Positions 35,279 through 45,435 of a DNA stretch of 64,000 nt are shown here, one piece after another; within the stretch, counting starts at the first letter, position 1; the number at the start of each line of letters is the position of its first letter. Source of the stretch: Paenibacillus cellulosilyticus (GTDB taxonomy: Bacteria > Bacillota > Bacilli > Paenibacillales > Paenibacillaceae); the NCBI RefSeq assembly GCF_003182255.1, contig NZ_QGTQ01000015.1, positions 1-64,000 on the forward strand. Reading direction: 5' to 3'. Position numbers and translations under genes: made by a program. The notes beneath the pieces are model-generated. The model was not told where the DNA came from, did no database searches, and saw nothing but the letters and a program-made list of their open reading frames with translations.

Positions 35279-37549
35279 GTGAATTCAAAAGCAGTTTTTT
35301 GGCGAAATCCTATTTTTTATAAGTACTTACTTTCCTATTTGTTTGTACTGATTATTCCGTTATTGTTGATCGCCTTGTTTCTTAATCAGTATTTTATCCA
35401 GATCCTGCAGGAGGTAGCTGTACAAAACAATGAACATTCTCTGCAAAGCGTTCAACAGACGTTGGATGACAAACTACGTGAAATGAACGGTATTGCAGTC
35501 GAAATATCCAGTAATCCAAATCTGCTGCCACATCGGATAACATCGGACATGTATGACGCGATGACGGCCAAAGAGGAGCTGAATTATACACTTACCAATG
35601 GTTTTTTGGAGGATGTGCTGCTCTATATTAAGGGCAGCTCCTACTTATATTCGTCTACCAGCACGTATAGTAAGAAAATGTTCATCAATCAGATCGTACC
35701 GTATGAAAATTGGACGCTGGAAAATTTCGTAAGCAATCTGGAGCAGTTGCGCATGCCGGCCATTAGGCCAGCGGAGAAAATTAAGAATACATCCTCATCA
35801 CATGCTTCGCTTCATGGAGAGCGAATCCTGACTTATATGATCCCCATCCCGGTCAATAGTCCAAAGCCTTACGGCGTTGTGTTGTTTTTAATTAAGGATG
35901 CCACGATACAACAATTGTTGCATGGTGCTGTACAGGATTCAGAGGGATCCGTCATGCTAGTCAATTCGGAGCGGCAACTGCTTACGGCCTATAACGCTAA
36001 CGAGGAGTGGGCAGTCCAGGCGTTCCAGGCTCTGCAGAGGAACGGAGATTCTGCAGGCAGCTCCATTATGCGAATTAATGGACAACGTTATGTGGTTGCT
36101 ACTGTACAATCCGGGCAGACTGGCTGGGAATACGTAACAACAACTCCTTATATGGCCGTAATGAGCAAGGCAATACAAGCTCAAAAACAATCGTTGATCG
36201 TTATAAGTCTTGTATTGGTGCTGGGGTTGTTCATTATCTATATCTCCATGCGATACAACTACGCGCCAATTGTAAAACTGTTTGCTTTTGCACGCGGCCG
36301 ATTAGGAACGGTGCTCACATCGATACAGCAGATTACGGATGGCATCGAGGTTATATCGGAGGATCGGGAAAAGCTTAGCCAGAAACTGGAGAGCAGCCGG
36401 ACAGCCATTCAACAGCATTTGCTTTTGAGTCTGCTGCAAGGCCGAGGAGGAACATCGGAGAGCCTTATCGAGCAGGGGCGAGAGGTTGGCCTGATGCTGG
36501 AAGGCCCTGTTTATTATGTGATGCTAATCCATGTGCATCGGTTGAATAACATGCCTATCGCCAAGAGACAAGCTGCAGTGGAATCGATAGAGCAAATCAT
36601 GAATGCGTTCTTGACCGCATATAAGGCGGACTTAAGCGACAAGGACGGGTTCGTCTATATCGGCGTGACAGACAGCTCTCGTGCTGAAATCGAGGATCGC
36701 CTCATGCAATTGATTGCACCGATTGCGAAGGTAGCGGATGGCGAAGTTGCTCTTGCGATGGGCAATTTGTACGAGGATATGAACGATATCGGCAAATCTT
36801 ATATCGAGGCGACAACTGCGATCAACTACCGTTTGATCAAAGGCCTTAATCAATTGATCCCATTTCATGCGTTAGGACTGGAGCAATCAGGGGCGCATTG
36901 GTACCCCAAGTATGCGATCGAGCAGCTGGAAGCATATGTGCTTCGCGGCGATTTGACAGGCATCAAGCGAATTGTAACCGATGTGCTGAATCAAATGAAC
37001 GAGCAGCATGTGAATCTCTATATCGCCAGATGTATTTGCTACGACATGATTAATACCGTGATCAAGGCGCTGTTTCTAAAGGATGGCAGACTCATTGTGC
37101 CGGACAGTCCTGATGTGCTGCAACTGACCAAATTTGAAACGATGCAGGAGTTTGCTCAATTAATGGAAGAGCTTTGCAGTTATGCTGCGCGCCAAGCGGA
37201 TGATAGCGAGCAAAAAGCCGATCAACAGGTGACAAGCTGGATGGCATATATTCAGACACATTTTCAAAGTGCAGAATTTTCTGTTCCCTCTATGGCAGCA
37301 CATTTCGAACTCTCTGTATCACACATACAGCGTATATTCAAGGAACGCACCGGATGCACCATTACGGAGCAGCTGAATGAGGTTCGCATACAACAGGCCA
37401 AGAAACTGTTGGTAGAGAGCGATATGCCAATTAAAGATATCGTATGCGAAGTCGGTTATTATGACGTTTCCAGCTTCATACGCAAGTTCAAGCAAAGTAC
37501 CTTTTTGACACCGGGAGAATATCGCAAACATCATGCCGGTCGGGAGTGA
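35279..37549 (+). CDS. Membrane-anchored AraC-family regulator (YesN type)
   Basis: A 756-residue protein. It has an N-terminal membrane helix (about 13-35), an extracytoplasmic sensor, a second helix near 310-330, a cytoplasmic linker, and a C-terminal pair of helix-turn-helix motifs (F-E-L-S-V-S-H-I-Q-R-I-F-K, later V-G-Y-Y-D-V-S-S-F-I-R-K-F-K). The GTG at 35279 fits GGAAGG at 35266; in-frame ATGs at 35258 and 35264 are alternatives. In Paenibacillus such regulators sit before oligosaccharide ABC importers, as here, and activate them when the glycan is sensed. Confidence 0.9.
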   Translation: MNSKAVFWRNPIFYKYLLSYLFVLIIPLLLIALFLNQYFIQILQEVAVQNNEHSLQSVQQTLDDKLREMNGIAVEISSNPNLLPHRITSDMYDAMTAKEELNYTLTNGFLEDVLLYIKGSSYLYSSTSTYSKKMFINQIVPYENWTLENFVSNLEQLRMPAIRPAEKIKNTSSSHASLHGERILTYMIPIPVNSPKPYGVVLFLIKDATIQQLLHGAVQDSEGSVMLVNSERQLLTAYNANEEWAVQAFQALQRNGDSAGSSIMRINGQRYVVATVQSGQTGWEYVTTTPYMAVMSKAIQAQKQSLIVISLVLVLGLFIIYISMRYNYAPIVKLFAFARGRLGTVLTSIQQITDGIEVISEDREKLSQKLESSRTAIQQHLLLSLLQGRGGTSESLIEQGREVGLMLEGPVYYVMLIHVHRLNNMPIAKRQAAVESIEQIMNAFLTAYKADLSDKDGFVYIGVTDSSRAEIEDRLMQLIAPIAKVADGEVALAMGNLYEDMNDIGKSYIEATTAINYRLIKGLNQLIPFHALGLEQSGAHWYPKYAIEQLEAYVLRGDLTGIKRIVTDVLNQMNEQHVNLYIARCICYDMINTVIKALFLKDGRLIVPDSPDVLQLTKFETMQEFAQLMEELCSYAARQADDSEQKADQQVTSWMAYIQTHFQSAEFSVPSMAAHFELSVSHIQRIFKERTGCTITEQLNEVRIQQAKKLLVESDMPIKDIVCEVGYYDVSSFIRKFKQSTFLTPGEYRKHHAGRE

Positions 37550-37665
37550 CTGCAATGCGGATGGTGTTCGGCAATTAATTCGCATATCGAAGCAGATTTC
37601 GCCCATTGTCCTGATCAAACAATCCCTATAGATTTAGTGGTAATTCGAACGAGAGGGGTGGAAGG

Positions 37666-37695
37666 ATGATGGACGAATATCCGCGACAAGAATGA
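37666..37695 (+). CDS. Nine-codon leader ORF coupled to the permease gene
   Basis: GGAAGG at 37660 is followed by a short frame M-M-D-E-Y-P-R-Q-E whose TGA overlaps the permease start (ATGA at 37692-37695). The permease ATG has no good ribosome site of its own, so re-initiation from this leader is a reasonable reading. It may also be chance. Confidence 0.3.
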   Translation: MMDEYPRQE

Positions 37696-38597
37696 ACGAA
37701 TTATTGCACAGGTTGCGAAGGAACTATCAGTTGTATCTGCTTTTTCTGCCAGTACTTATTTATTTTGTTATCTTTCATTACTGGCCTATGTATGGATTGC
37801 AAATAGCTTTCAAAGAGTACAGCGCTATACGTGGCATTGGGGGCAGTCCATGGACAGGCTGGACGCATTTTGAACGGTTTTACCAGTCTTCACAGTTCTG
37901 GATCATTATTAAGAACACTGTGCTTATCAATGTGTATGAGCTGCTGGTCGCCTTCCCGATTCCGATTCTGTTCGCGTTGCTGCTGAATCAGATCGGCAAT
38001 GAAAGATTTAAGAAAACCGTGCAGACGATCACGTATGCGCCACATTTTATTTCCATCGTAGTCGTAGTAGGTATGCTGCATATTTTCCTGTCGCCTCGCA
38101 CCGGGATGCTCAATCATCTGCTTGTCTTGTTTGGGGCTGAGCCTGTGTTTTTTATGGGAAGTGAGGGCTGGTTTAAATCCATTTTTGTATTCTCAGGTGT
38201 TTGGCAAAATATGGGTTGGTCTTCGATTGTTTATGTGGCGGCATTGTCCGGCGTAAATCCTGACATGCACGAGGCGGCTGTCATGGATGGGGCAAGCAAG
38301 CTGCAACGGATTATGCGAATTGATCTACCGTCCATTCAGCCGATCATTGTTATCTTGCTCATTATGAATATCGGCAGCTTCATGTCGGTCGGTTTCGAGA
38401 AAATTTACTTGATGCAAAATGCGCTCAATCTTGACGCCTCTGAGGTGATACAAACCTATGTCTACAAGACGGGCTTGCTTGGCGCGCAGTTTAGTTACTC
38501 GACGGCAATCGGACTGGTCAATGCGGTCATTAACTTTATGCTGCTAGCCGCAGTCAATCAGGTAGCCAAAAAGTACAAACAAACAAGTTTATGGTAA
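37692..38597 (+). CDS. Sugar ABC importer permease (LplB type)
   Basis: A 301-residue permease with about six membrane segments and the cytoplasmic E-A-A-x3-G loop (H-E-A-A-V-M-D-G-A-S) that contacts the ATPase. It belongs to the LplB/YteP group. It is encoded with a YtcP-type partner and a lipoprotein; no ATPase gene is present, so a shared MsmX-like ATPase is expected. Confidence 0.92.
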   Translation: MNELLHRLRRNYQLYLLFLPVLIYFVIFHYWPMYGLQIAFKEYSAIRGIGGSPWTGWTHFERFYQSSQFWIIIKNTVLINVYELLVAFPIPILFALLLNQIGNERFKKTVQTITYAPHFISIVVVVGMLHIFLSPRTGMLNHLLVLFGAEPVFFMGSEGWFKSIFVFSGVWQNMGWSSIVYVAALSGVNPDMHEAAVMDGASKLQRIMRIDLPSIQPIIVILLIMNIGSFMSVGFEKIYLMQNALNLDASEVIQTYVYKTGLLGAQFSYSTAIGLVNAVINFMLLAAVNQVAKKYKQTSLW

Positions 38598-38607
38598 AGG
38601 TGAACTT

Positions 38608-39498
38608 ATGAACGCCAAGCAACGGGTCGGTTCGGATAAGATTTTCGACGTTCTCAATCTATTTATTATGCTGCTTATTTTACTGAGTGTTGCCTATCCG
38701 CTTTACTTTATTGTCATCGCCTCTGTCAGTAATCCAGATCAGGTCTCGAGCGGCAACGTCTTGCTGTTACCACGCCATGTGACGTTTGAGGGATACATCC
38801 GACTATTCGCGGATGCGGGATTATGGCTTGGATATCTGAATTCGATCCAATATGCGGTAATCGGCACACTGCTTAGCACTTCGTTAACGCTTTGCGGAGG
38901 TTATGTATTATCGCGGCATGACCTGGATGGCAGGAGCATTCTGAGTTTGTTTGTGGTATTGACGATGTTTTTCAGCGGAGGCATTATTCCGACCTATCTC
39001 GTTGTCAAGGATTTGGGAATGACCAATACGATGTGGGCGCTTATCATTCCCAATGCAGTGTCGGCCTTCCATCTCATCATTGCACGGACTTTCTTTGAGA
39101 CCAATATTCCCAAGGAATTATTGGAAGCGTCCCAGGTAGAGGGGAGTTCTGATTTTCGTTTTTTTACACGTATCGTCCTGCCGCTTTCGCGACCAATTAT
39201 TGCGGTATTGGCTTTGTTCAGCATCGCCTCGCTATGGAACTCCTATTTCCCTGCTCTAATCTATCTGCGCGATCGATCTCTATATCCGTTGCAGCTAATC
39301 TTGCGGGAAATGTTGATTATGAACGAAGTGCAGCAAGGGGCAGCTATAGACGCTGACGATCTGGCGGATATGCAACGTCTGGCGGGTTTAATGAAGAACG
39401 CGGTCATTATCGTTTCTAGCTTGCCGATGCTGATGATCTACCCCTTTGTTCAGAAGCATTTTGTTAAAGGTATGATGATCGGTTCGATTAAAAATTGA
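38608..39498 (+). CDS. Sugar ABC importer permease (YtcP type)
   Basis: A 296-residue permease with about six membrane segments and an EAA-like loop (L-E-A-S-Q-V-E-G-S-S). The end (Q-K-H-F-V-K-G-M-M-I-G-S-I-K) is typical of the YtcP/LplC group. AAAGGTGA precedes the ATG, ten bases after the previous stop. It is the partner of the preceding permease. Confidence 0.92.
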   Translation: MNAKQRVGSDKIFDVLNLFIMLLILLSVAYPLYFIVIASVSNPDQVSSGNVLLLPRHVTFEGYIRLFADAGLWLGYLNSIQYAVIGTLLSTSLTLCGGYVLSRHDLDGRSILSLFVVLTMFFSGGIIPTYLVVKDLGMTNTMWALIIPNAVSAFHLIIARTFFETNIPKELLEASQVEGSSDFRFFTRIVLPLSRPIIAVLALFSIASLWNSYFPALIYLRDRSLYPLQLILREMLIMNEVQQGAAIDADDLADMQRLAGLMKNAVIIVSSLPMLMIYPFVQKHFVKGMMIGSIKN

Positions 39499-39521
39499 TG
39501 AGGAAGAAAGGTTGTTAAAGC

Positions 39522-41177
39522 ATGAATAAGAGAAGCTATAAAGGCAAAATCACGATATTAATGGCGATAAGCTTACTATTGTCGGCTTGCAGCAATGCGA
39601 ATAACGCTGGAAACGAAGAAGGATCCGGTCATGCTAATGCGAATTCAGTCGGGAGTTCGGCAGTGCAGGAGGAGAGAGACAGTAATATCAATAAAGAAGG
39701 GCTGCCTATCGTGAAGGAGAAGGTTTCGTTGCAATTCGTTACCACAATGTCTCCTTTGCAGAAAAAGCCATATGCCGATCTTCAGGTGGTGAAGGATTTT
39801 GAGGCGAAAACAAACGTACATATCGATTGGGACGCGGTACCATCCGAATCCTATAAGGAAAAGAAAAACCTGATTTTTGCCGGCGGATCTTTGCCCGATG
39901 CTTTTTATGGAATTAATGCGCTGGACGATGCCGATGTGACGTTGTATGGCGATCAAGGGTATCTGATTCCGCTTGAGGATCTGATCGAAGCGTACGCCCC
40001 GAATATTAAGCGACTGTTTGAGCTGCGTCCGGAATACAAAGAAGGGGTGACTTCTTCGGACGGCCATATTTATTCGATTCCTACCATCCATGAGCAGGAT
40101 CAGCTAACGCAGGAGGATGCGCTGTTTATTAATAAAAAATGGTTAGACACACTTGGTCTGCCTCTGCCTGCTACGGTGGAACAATTCGAACAGGTGCTGC
40201 AAGCGTTTAAGCAGAAGGATCCCAATGGAAACAACATCGCTGATGAAATTCCGTTCAGCTTTATTTATGGCGGGGCGCGTCAGGACGGTATCTACTCTAT
40301 GTTCGGCTCCTTCGGTAGATTGGACAACCCTGATCACCTGGTTATCGAGAACGGCCAATTGGTATTTACTGCCGATAAGCCGGCGTATCGGGAAGCAGTG
40401 GAATATTTCAACCGTCTGTACCAGGAGGGGCTGATCGATCCAGAGAGCTTCACGCAGGATACGCAGGTTATAACCGCCAAAGGCAAAAACGAAGGTGTCC
40501 CTATTCTCGGAGCATTTGTTGGCTGGAATGCAGCCAATGTACTGGGACCCGAGAGAGCCGCTGATTACGTGGCGCTCGCACCGCTGAAGGATTCGAACGG
40601 TAATCAGCTTTGGAATAAGTATCATGGTTCCAGCTTTACAAGGTCGGGTTTCTCCATCACGTCGGCCAGCAAGTATCCGGAAGTCGCCATTCGCTGGATC
40701 GATGCGCAATATGAAGAAGAAGAGAGTCTGCAGTGGAGCTCGGGACCTATCGGGGTGAATCTGATTAAGAACGGCGATAGATATGATTACGCGCCGATTC
40801 CTGAAGGGAAATCGTATGGGGAATTCCGTCATACTGAGGCCCCGGGCAATCAATCCGCGCGGGCAATTCTGCGAGAGACGTTTGCAAAAATCAATGAAAG
40901 CGAAACAAACTTAGCCAAAATCGCATTGTGGAATTTCTACAAACCGTATCAGCCGAAAGAGATTTATCCGTTAGTGGTGTTTGACGCGGCAGATTTAGAA
41001 CGTCTGAATATTTTAAAGACGGATTTGTACAGCTACATCGACAAGAAGCAGGCTCAGTTTATCGTCAAGGGCTTTACGCAGGAGGATTGGGACAGCTATG
41101 TCAAGGAATTAGAGAAAATGAACCTCAATGAATTGCTGGACATCTATTCTCGCTATTATGACAAAAGCAAGCGGTAG
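39522..41177 (+). CDS. Extracytoplasmic solute-binding lipoprotein (LipO type)
   Basis: A 551-residue lipoprotein. The lipobox is L-L-S-A-C with lipidated C23, followed by a Ser/Asn/Gly linker; the rest is a long family-1 type binding protein. Its length is typical of Paenibacillus oligosaccharide-binding LplA-like proteins. It captures the glycan for the two permeases before it. Confidence 0.92.
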   Translation: MNKRSYKGKITILMAISLLLSACSNANNAGNEEGSGHANANSVGSSAVQEERDSNINKEGLPIVKEKVSLQFVTTMSPLQKKPYADLQVVKDFEAKTNVHIDWDAVPSESYKEKKNLIFAGGSLPDAFYGINALDDADVTLYGDQGYLIPLEDLIEAYAPNIKRLFELRPEYKEGVTSSDGHIYSIPTIHEQDQLTQEDALFINKKWLDTLGLPLPATVEQFEQVLQAFKQKDPNGNNIADEIPFSFIYGGARQDGIYSMFGSFGRLDNPDHLVIENGQLVFTADKPAYREAVEYFNRLYQEGLIDPESFTQDTQVITAKGKNEGVPILGAFVGWNAANVLGPERAADYVALAPLKDSNGNQLWNKYHGSSFTRSGFSITSASKYPEVAIRWIDAQYEEEESLQWSSGPIGVNLIKNGDRYDYAPIPEGKSYGEFRHTEAPGNQSARAILRETFAKINESETNLAKIALWNFYKPYQPKEIYPLVVFDAADLERLNILKTDLYSYIDKKQAQFIVKGFTQEDWDSYVKELEKMNLNELLDIYSRYYDKSKR

Positions 41178-41396
41178 CGATGGGTCATGCAGCTTGGCGA
41201 GTGCTTGATACGGTTTGTTGTATTTTTTATCCACAAGGGGTTGAGTGATAGGATGCGACATGCAATTGTCCGCAGATCGAAGTCGTGCAGTTGGCAGCGA
41301 GCATGAAGTTGATCATTCATGTGAATGGCTCCATGGGCCGGAGCTATCATGCGAAGTTTAAGCTTGTAAGCGAAGAATGATATTAGGAGAGAGAAC

Positions 41397-42794
41397 ATGA
41401 AGCCTAACTTGTTGTTTGTATTCGCCGATCAGTGGCGACGGCAGGCAGCGGGATATCGGAATGAGGACCCGGTGCTGACGCCAGAAATCGACTTGTTCGC
41501 GGAGTCAAGCCTGACGCTCGATAATGCGCTCAGCTGCTTTCCGCTATGCTCGCCGAATCGTTCCTCTATGCTGACTGGACGCTATCCGCTTACGACTGGC
41601 GTTACAACGAATTGCAAACTGGGATTGCCGGTTGCGATTAAGCCAGGTGAGACCAGCATTGGTAACACGCTGAAGGAAGCGGGATATGCCACCGGTTATA
41701 TCGGCAAGTGGCACCTCGATCTACCGGAGCAGAACAAAGTTCCGGAGCCAGAGTCTGGCGCTAGGCATTGGGATGCCTATACGCCTCCAGGTCTCCAGAG
41801 GCTTGGCTTCGACTTCTGGTACTCCTACGGTGCTTACGACGTTCATCACGCTCCTCATTATTGGAGCGATTCACCGAATATGATTCAGGTGAACGAATGG
41901 TCGCTGAAGCACGAGACGGACATGGCGACCCGCTTTATTCGGGAGCGTGACAAAAGCAGCCCGTTCGCCCTGTACGTCTCCTGGAACCCGCCTCACCAGC
42001 CGTTCGAGCAGGTGCCCGAGCGCTACCGTACCCTGTACACGGACCTTGAGCTCGAACTGAACCCGAATGTCGTCGGAGAAGGGGAGGTGCAGGCGAAGCG
42101 GTATCTTCACGATTATTACGCGGCTGTGACGGGAATGAGCGAGCAATTCGGCCGTCTTCTCACCGTTCTTGAAGAAGAAGGCATCGTAGAGAATACGATC
42201 GTCGTGCTGACGTCCGATCATGGAGAGACGATGGGGGCGCACGGTTGGTTGGAGCACAAAAACATATGGTACGAGGAAGCGATCGGTGTGCCTTTCCTGA
42301 TCCGCTGGCCCGGTCAAGTCAAGATTGGCCGAGAGGATGTGCTCTTGAACAGCGTGGACCAAGCGCCAACTTTACTTGGGTTAATGGGTATTCCCAAACC
42401 GGCGTGTATGGAAGGGAAAGATCTATCCGATCATCTAAAGACCGAGTTCAAAGACGAACGAATAGAGAAGCCGGCATCGGCTTTCATCTGTCACTATCCC
42501 GGTGGCCTGCGAGAGCATGAGGAGGCCCGCCGATATGGGTTGGACGTGAACGCTTTCGGTTGGCGAGGGATTCGTACAATAAGATATACCTATGTTGTCA
42601 TAAGAGAGTTCGCTGTAACGAATGCTTCCGTTACCCGTTTACTGTACGATAACGTCGCCGATCCTTATCAGCTTCATCCTACAATTATCGTAAGTCCACG
42701 AAACGATTCGATTCAGGAAGGGCTGGAGAGAGAGTTAAGAAGTTGGTTGAATCAGATTGGAGATTCATTCGCGGAAGCTGTTATGTCGGAATAA
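41397..42794 (+). CDS. Cys-type sulfatase
   Basis: A 465-residue type I sulfatase without a signal peptide, so cytoplasmic. The catalytic motif is C51-S-P-N-R-S-S-M-L-T-G-R (C-x-P-x-R), whose Cys must become formylglycine. Metal ligands include F-A-D-Q near residue 11 and S-D-H-G-E near 263. GGAGAG precedes the ATG. It follows the importer genes and precedes a formylglycine-generating enzyme, suggesting that an imported sulfated glycan is desulfated inside the cell. The gap before it (41178-41396) holds no gene. Confidence 0.92.
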   Translation: MKPNLLFVFADQWRRQAAGYRNEDPVLTPEIDLFAESSLTLDNALSCFPLCSPNRSSMLTGRYPLTTGVTTNCKLGLPVAIKPGETSIGNTLKEAGYATGYIGKWHLDLPEQNKVPEPESGARHWDAYTPPGLQRLGFDFWYSYGAYDVHHAPHYWSDSPNMIQVNEWSLKHETDMATRFIRERDKSSPFALYVSWNPPHQPFEQVPERYRTLYTDLELELNPNVVGEGEVQAKRYLHDYYAAVTGMSEQFGRLLTVLEEEGIVENTIVVLTSDHGETMGAHGWLEHKNIWYEEAIGVPFLIRWPGQVKIGREDVLLNSVDQAPTLLGLMGIPKPACMEGKDLSDHLKTEFKDERIEKPASAFICHYPGGLREHEEARRYGLDVNAFGWRGIRTIRYTYVVIREFAVTNASVTRLLYDNVADPYQLHPTIIVSPRNDSIQEGLERELRSWLNQIGDSFAEAVMSE

Positions 42795-42859
42795 CCTCCT
42801 TGAGTAAGCTATTGTTTTAAATGGCAGCTTATTATGGAACGCGAAGTGAAAGCTCTCTT

Positions 42860-42900
42860 AGACGCACTTTCTTACATGAGAAAGCTGCGTCTATTTTTTT
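42860..42900 (+). terminator. Terminator after the sulfatase gene
   Basis: AGACGCACTTTCT pairs with AGAAAGCTGCGTCT (one bulge), then a T-run. Confidence 0.85.
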
Positions 42901-42953
42901 GAATAGGTCTGTGCAATTTATTTTAAATATTGAATAAAAAGAGAGGGACAACG

Positions 42954-43916
42954 ATGCAAGAGCAAAAGCTTTCGTGCTGCAGTATCGGAAGGGAACAGAG
43001 GCTGCTAACGACGTTTGGTGCCGAGCCGCTTCGAGTTGGTTTGAAGAGCAAGGATGGCATGGTGTATTTGGAAGGCGGCGTCTTCTTAATGGGGACCGAT
43101 GATAAAGAAGGGTTCCCAGCAGATGGGGAAGGAACCGTAAGGGAGGTTGAGCTCGCGCCTTTCTACATCGACATTGAAACGGTCACAAACAAAAAGTTTG
43201 CTGAATTTGTCGAGGATACTGGCTATGTGACGGAAGCAGAGCGATTTGGCTGGTCTTTTGTGTTCCACTTGCTCGCAACAGACGAGGTGAAGAAAAACAA
43301 TAGCCGTAATGTTCCTGGAACCCCGTGGTGGTTGGCCGTCAACGGCGCGGATTGGCGAAGGCCGGAAGGTGGAAAGTCCACCGTCGAGGACCGAATGGAT
43401 CACCCCGTCATTCATATCTCCTGGAACGATGCTGTTGCTTATTGTCGATGGGCCGGTAAACGGCTGCCGACCGAAGCGGAATGGGAATATGCTGCGCGTG
43501 GCGGCCTGGTTCAAAAAAGATATCCTTGGGGAGATCGGTTGAAACCGGACGGACAGCATAGATGCAACATTTGGCAGGGAGAGTTCCCGTATAAAAATAC
43601 TGCTGCTGATGGTTACGTTGGCACAGCACCGGCAAGATCATATCTCCCAAACGATTATGGCTTATACAATATGGTCGGCAACGTGTGGGAATGGTGCTCC
43701 GATTGGTTCTCCCCTTCTGCTGCCAAACATTCGGAGTTCCGTAACCCAAAAGGACCTGCAACGGGAACGAGCAGGGTCATGCGCGGAGGCTCCTATTTAT
43801 GCCATAAATCGTATTGCAACCGATATCGGGTAGCAGCGCGAAGCTCCAATACACCGGACAGTTCGACTGGCAATATGGGCTTCCGGTGCGTGACATCCAT
43901 CCATAACTTCAATTAA
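42954..43916 (+). CDS. Formylglycine-generating enzyme (SUMF1 family)
   Basis: A 320-residue FGE-sulfatase domain protein. The characteristic segments [28 protein letters not shown] and R-V-M-R-G-G-S are present. Active-site Cys283 and Cys288 have the same five-residue spacing as known aerobic FGEs, which bind copper. It would convert C51 of the sulfatase encoded before it. The ATG at 42954 follows GAGAGGGA; the frame continues upstream without a site. Confidence 0.92.
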   Translation: MQEQKLSCCSIGREQRLLTTFGAEPLRVGLKSKDGMVYLEGGVFLMGTDDKEGFPADGEGTVREVELAPFYIDIETVTNKKFAEFVEDTGYVTEAERFGWSFVFHLLATDEVKKNNSRNVPGTPWWLAVNGADWRRPEGGKSTVEDRMDHPVIHISWNDAVAYCRWAGKRLPTEAEWEYAARGGLVQKRYPWGDRLKPDGQHRCNIWQGEFPYKNTAADGYVGTAPARSYLPNDYGLYNMVGNVWEWCSDWFSPSAAKHSEFRNPKGPATGTSRVMRGGSYLCHKSYCNRYRVAARSSNTPDSSTGNMGFRCVTSIHNFN

Positions 43917-44045
43917 TATCTGACATCACAAATATTAATTTTATCTATATGATCTCCTTGGATATAATTAGCTTAAGTTAAGCGCTAACGAGCAGACTAT
44001 CGCCTTCGATGTCTATCATATTTTCACTGACGGGAGAGTTGGTCC

Positions 44046-45335
44046 ATGGGGAATCGAACTGATCTTGTGAACATGAATATAACCGAGTTAAACAATCATT
44101 ACGTCTCACTTAAAGATAGGTATGAAGACTATAAGAAGCAGAATATGAAATTGGATATGTCCAGAGGAAAACCGTGTTCTGAGCAGCTTGCATTATCTAC
44201 AAGCATGCTTGATATCGTCACATCCAGTGACAGTTTCAAAGCGTCGGACGGATCGGATTGTCTGAATTATGGCGGTGTTGATGGGATTCCCGAAGCGAAA
44301 GCGCTTTTTGCGCAAATACTTGGGGTAAGTTCAAATGAGGTTATTATCGGTGGCAGCTCAAGTCTTACGATGATGCACGATACGCTAAGCCGAGCGATGC
44401 TTCACGGTGTTTACGGCAGCGAACAGCCTTGGGGCAAACATTCAACGGTTAAATTCATATGCCCTAGCCCAGGCTACGACAGACATTTTGCGATATGTGA
44501 ACTGTTAAATATTGAAATGATCGTAGTAGATATGCTTCATGATGGCCCGGATATGGATGCGGTTGAAGCACTTGTCAGTCAGGATGATACGATTAAAGGG
44601 ATATGGTGTGTTCCAAAGTATAGTAATCCGGATGGGATCACTTATTCAGATGAGGTTGTTGACCGACTTGCCAATATGACAACGAAGGCCGGAGATTTTA
44701 GAATCATCTGGGATGATGCTTATACGGTACATCATTTGTCTGAAGAACCTGATCGATTGAAAAATGTACGAAGTGCGTGCGAAGAAGCGGGAAATCCTGA
44801 CCGTGTGTTTATCTTTTGTTCTACGTCCAAGATTACTTTCCCTGGGGCTGGCATTGCTGCAATGGCAGCAAGCGTTGAGAACATCCAATATATGAGGAAA
44901 CAGATTGCTGTCCAGACCATTGGTCCCGATAAGATCAACCAGTTAAGGCATGTCCGATTTTTGAAGGATATGGATCATGTAAGAAGTCATATGACTAAAC
45001 ATGCTGCTATTATTAAACCCAAATTCGAGTTGGTCCTGAATAAACTAGAATCAGAACTAGGCGGAATGAATGTCGCAACCTGGAACAAACCAAACGGAGG
45101 ATATTTCATTAGTTTGAATACATTGGACGGCTGTGCCGCGAGTGTTGTTACAATGGCAACCGACGCCGGTGTTACATTGACTGCGGCAGGAGCGACTTAC
45201 CCTTATGGCATAGACCCGCGCGACCGTAATATACGCATAGCCCCTACATTCCCATCTCTGAAAGAACTAGAGCAATCAATTGATGTATTATGCATTTGTA
45301 TCCAACTGGCAAGCATCGAGAAAATTGGTTTATGA
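44046..45335 (+). CDS. Aspartate aminotransferase-like PLP enzyme
   Basis: A 429-residue fold-type I PLP enzyme. The PLP lysine lies in S-T-S-K-I-T-F-P-G-A-G, and D-M-S-R-G-K-P, C-P-S-P-G-Y-D-R-H, W-D-D-A-Y and S-N-P-D-G are seen. It resembles the Aminotran_MocR (PF12897) group of aspartate aminotransferases, without an attached regulator domain. It is a single gene between intergenic regions, so its pathway is not shown by neighbours. Confidence 0.85.
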   Translation: MGNRTDLVNMNITELNNHYVSLKDRYEDYKKQNMKLDMSRGKPCSEQLALSTSMLDIVTSSDSFKASDGSDCLNYGGVDGIPEAKALFAQILGVSSNEVIIGGSSSLTMMHDTLSRAMLHGVYGSEQPWGKHSTVKFICPSPGYDRHFAICELLNIEMIVVDMLHDGPDMDAVEALVSQDDTIKGIWCVPKYSNPDGITYSDEVVDRLANMTTKAGDFRIIWDDAYTVHHLSEEPDRLKNVRSACEEAGNPDRVFIFCSTSKITFPGAGIAAMAASVENIQYMRKQIAVQTIGPDKINQLRHVRFLKDMDHVRSHMTKHAAIIKPKFELVLNKLESELGGMNVATWNKPNGGYFISLNTLDGCAASVVTMATDAGVTLTAAGATYPYGIDPRDRNIRIAPTFPSLKELEQSIDVLCICIQLASIEKIGL

Positions 45336-45344
45336 CGGAATGAC

Positions 45345-45391
45345 AAAAAAGTCGTTGTTTTGTTGCTTGAGGCAACAAACAACGACTTTTT
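45345..45391. terminator. Bidirectional terminator
   Basis: AAAAAGTCGTTGTTTTGTTGC and GCAACAAACAACGACTTTTT pair with one bulge, giving an A-run and a T-run on either side. It serves both the aminotransferase gene and the convergent GT2 gene. Confidence 0.9.
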
Positions 45392-45435
45392 AGTGTTCTC
45401 CCTGACCGCATGTTGTAAGCACATCGCATCGAAAA

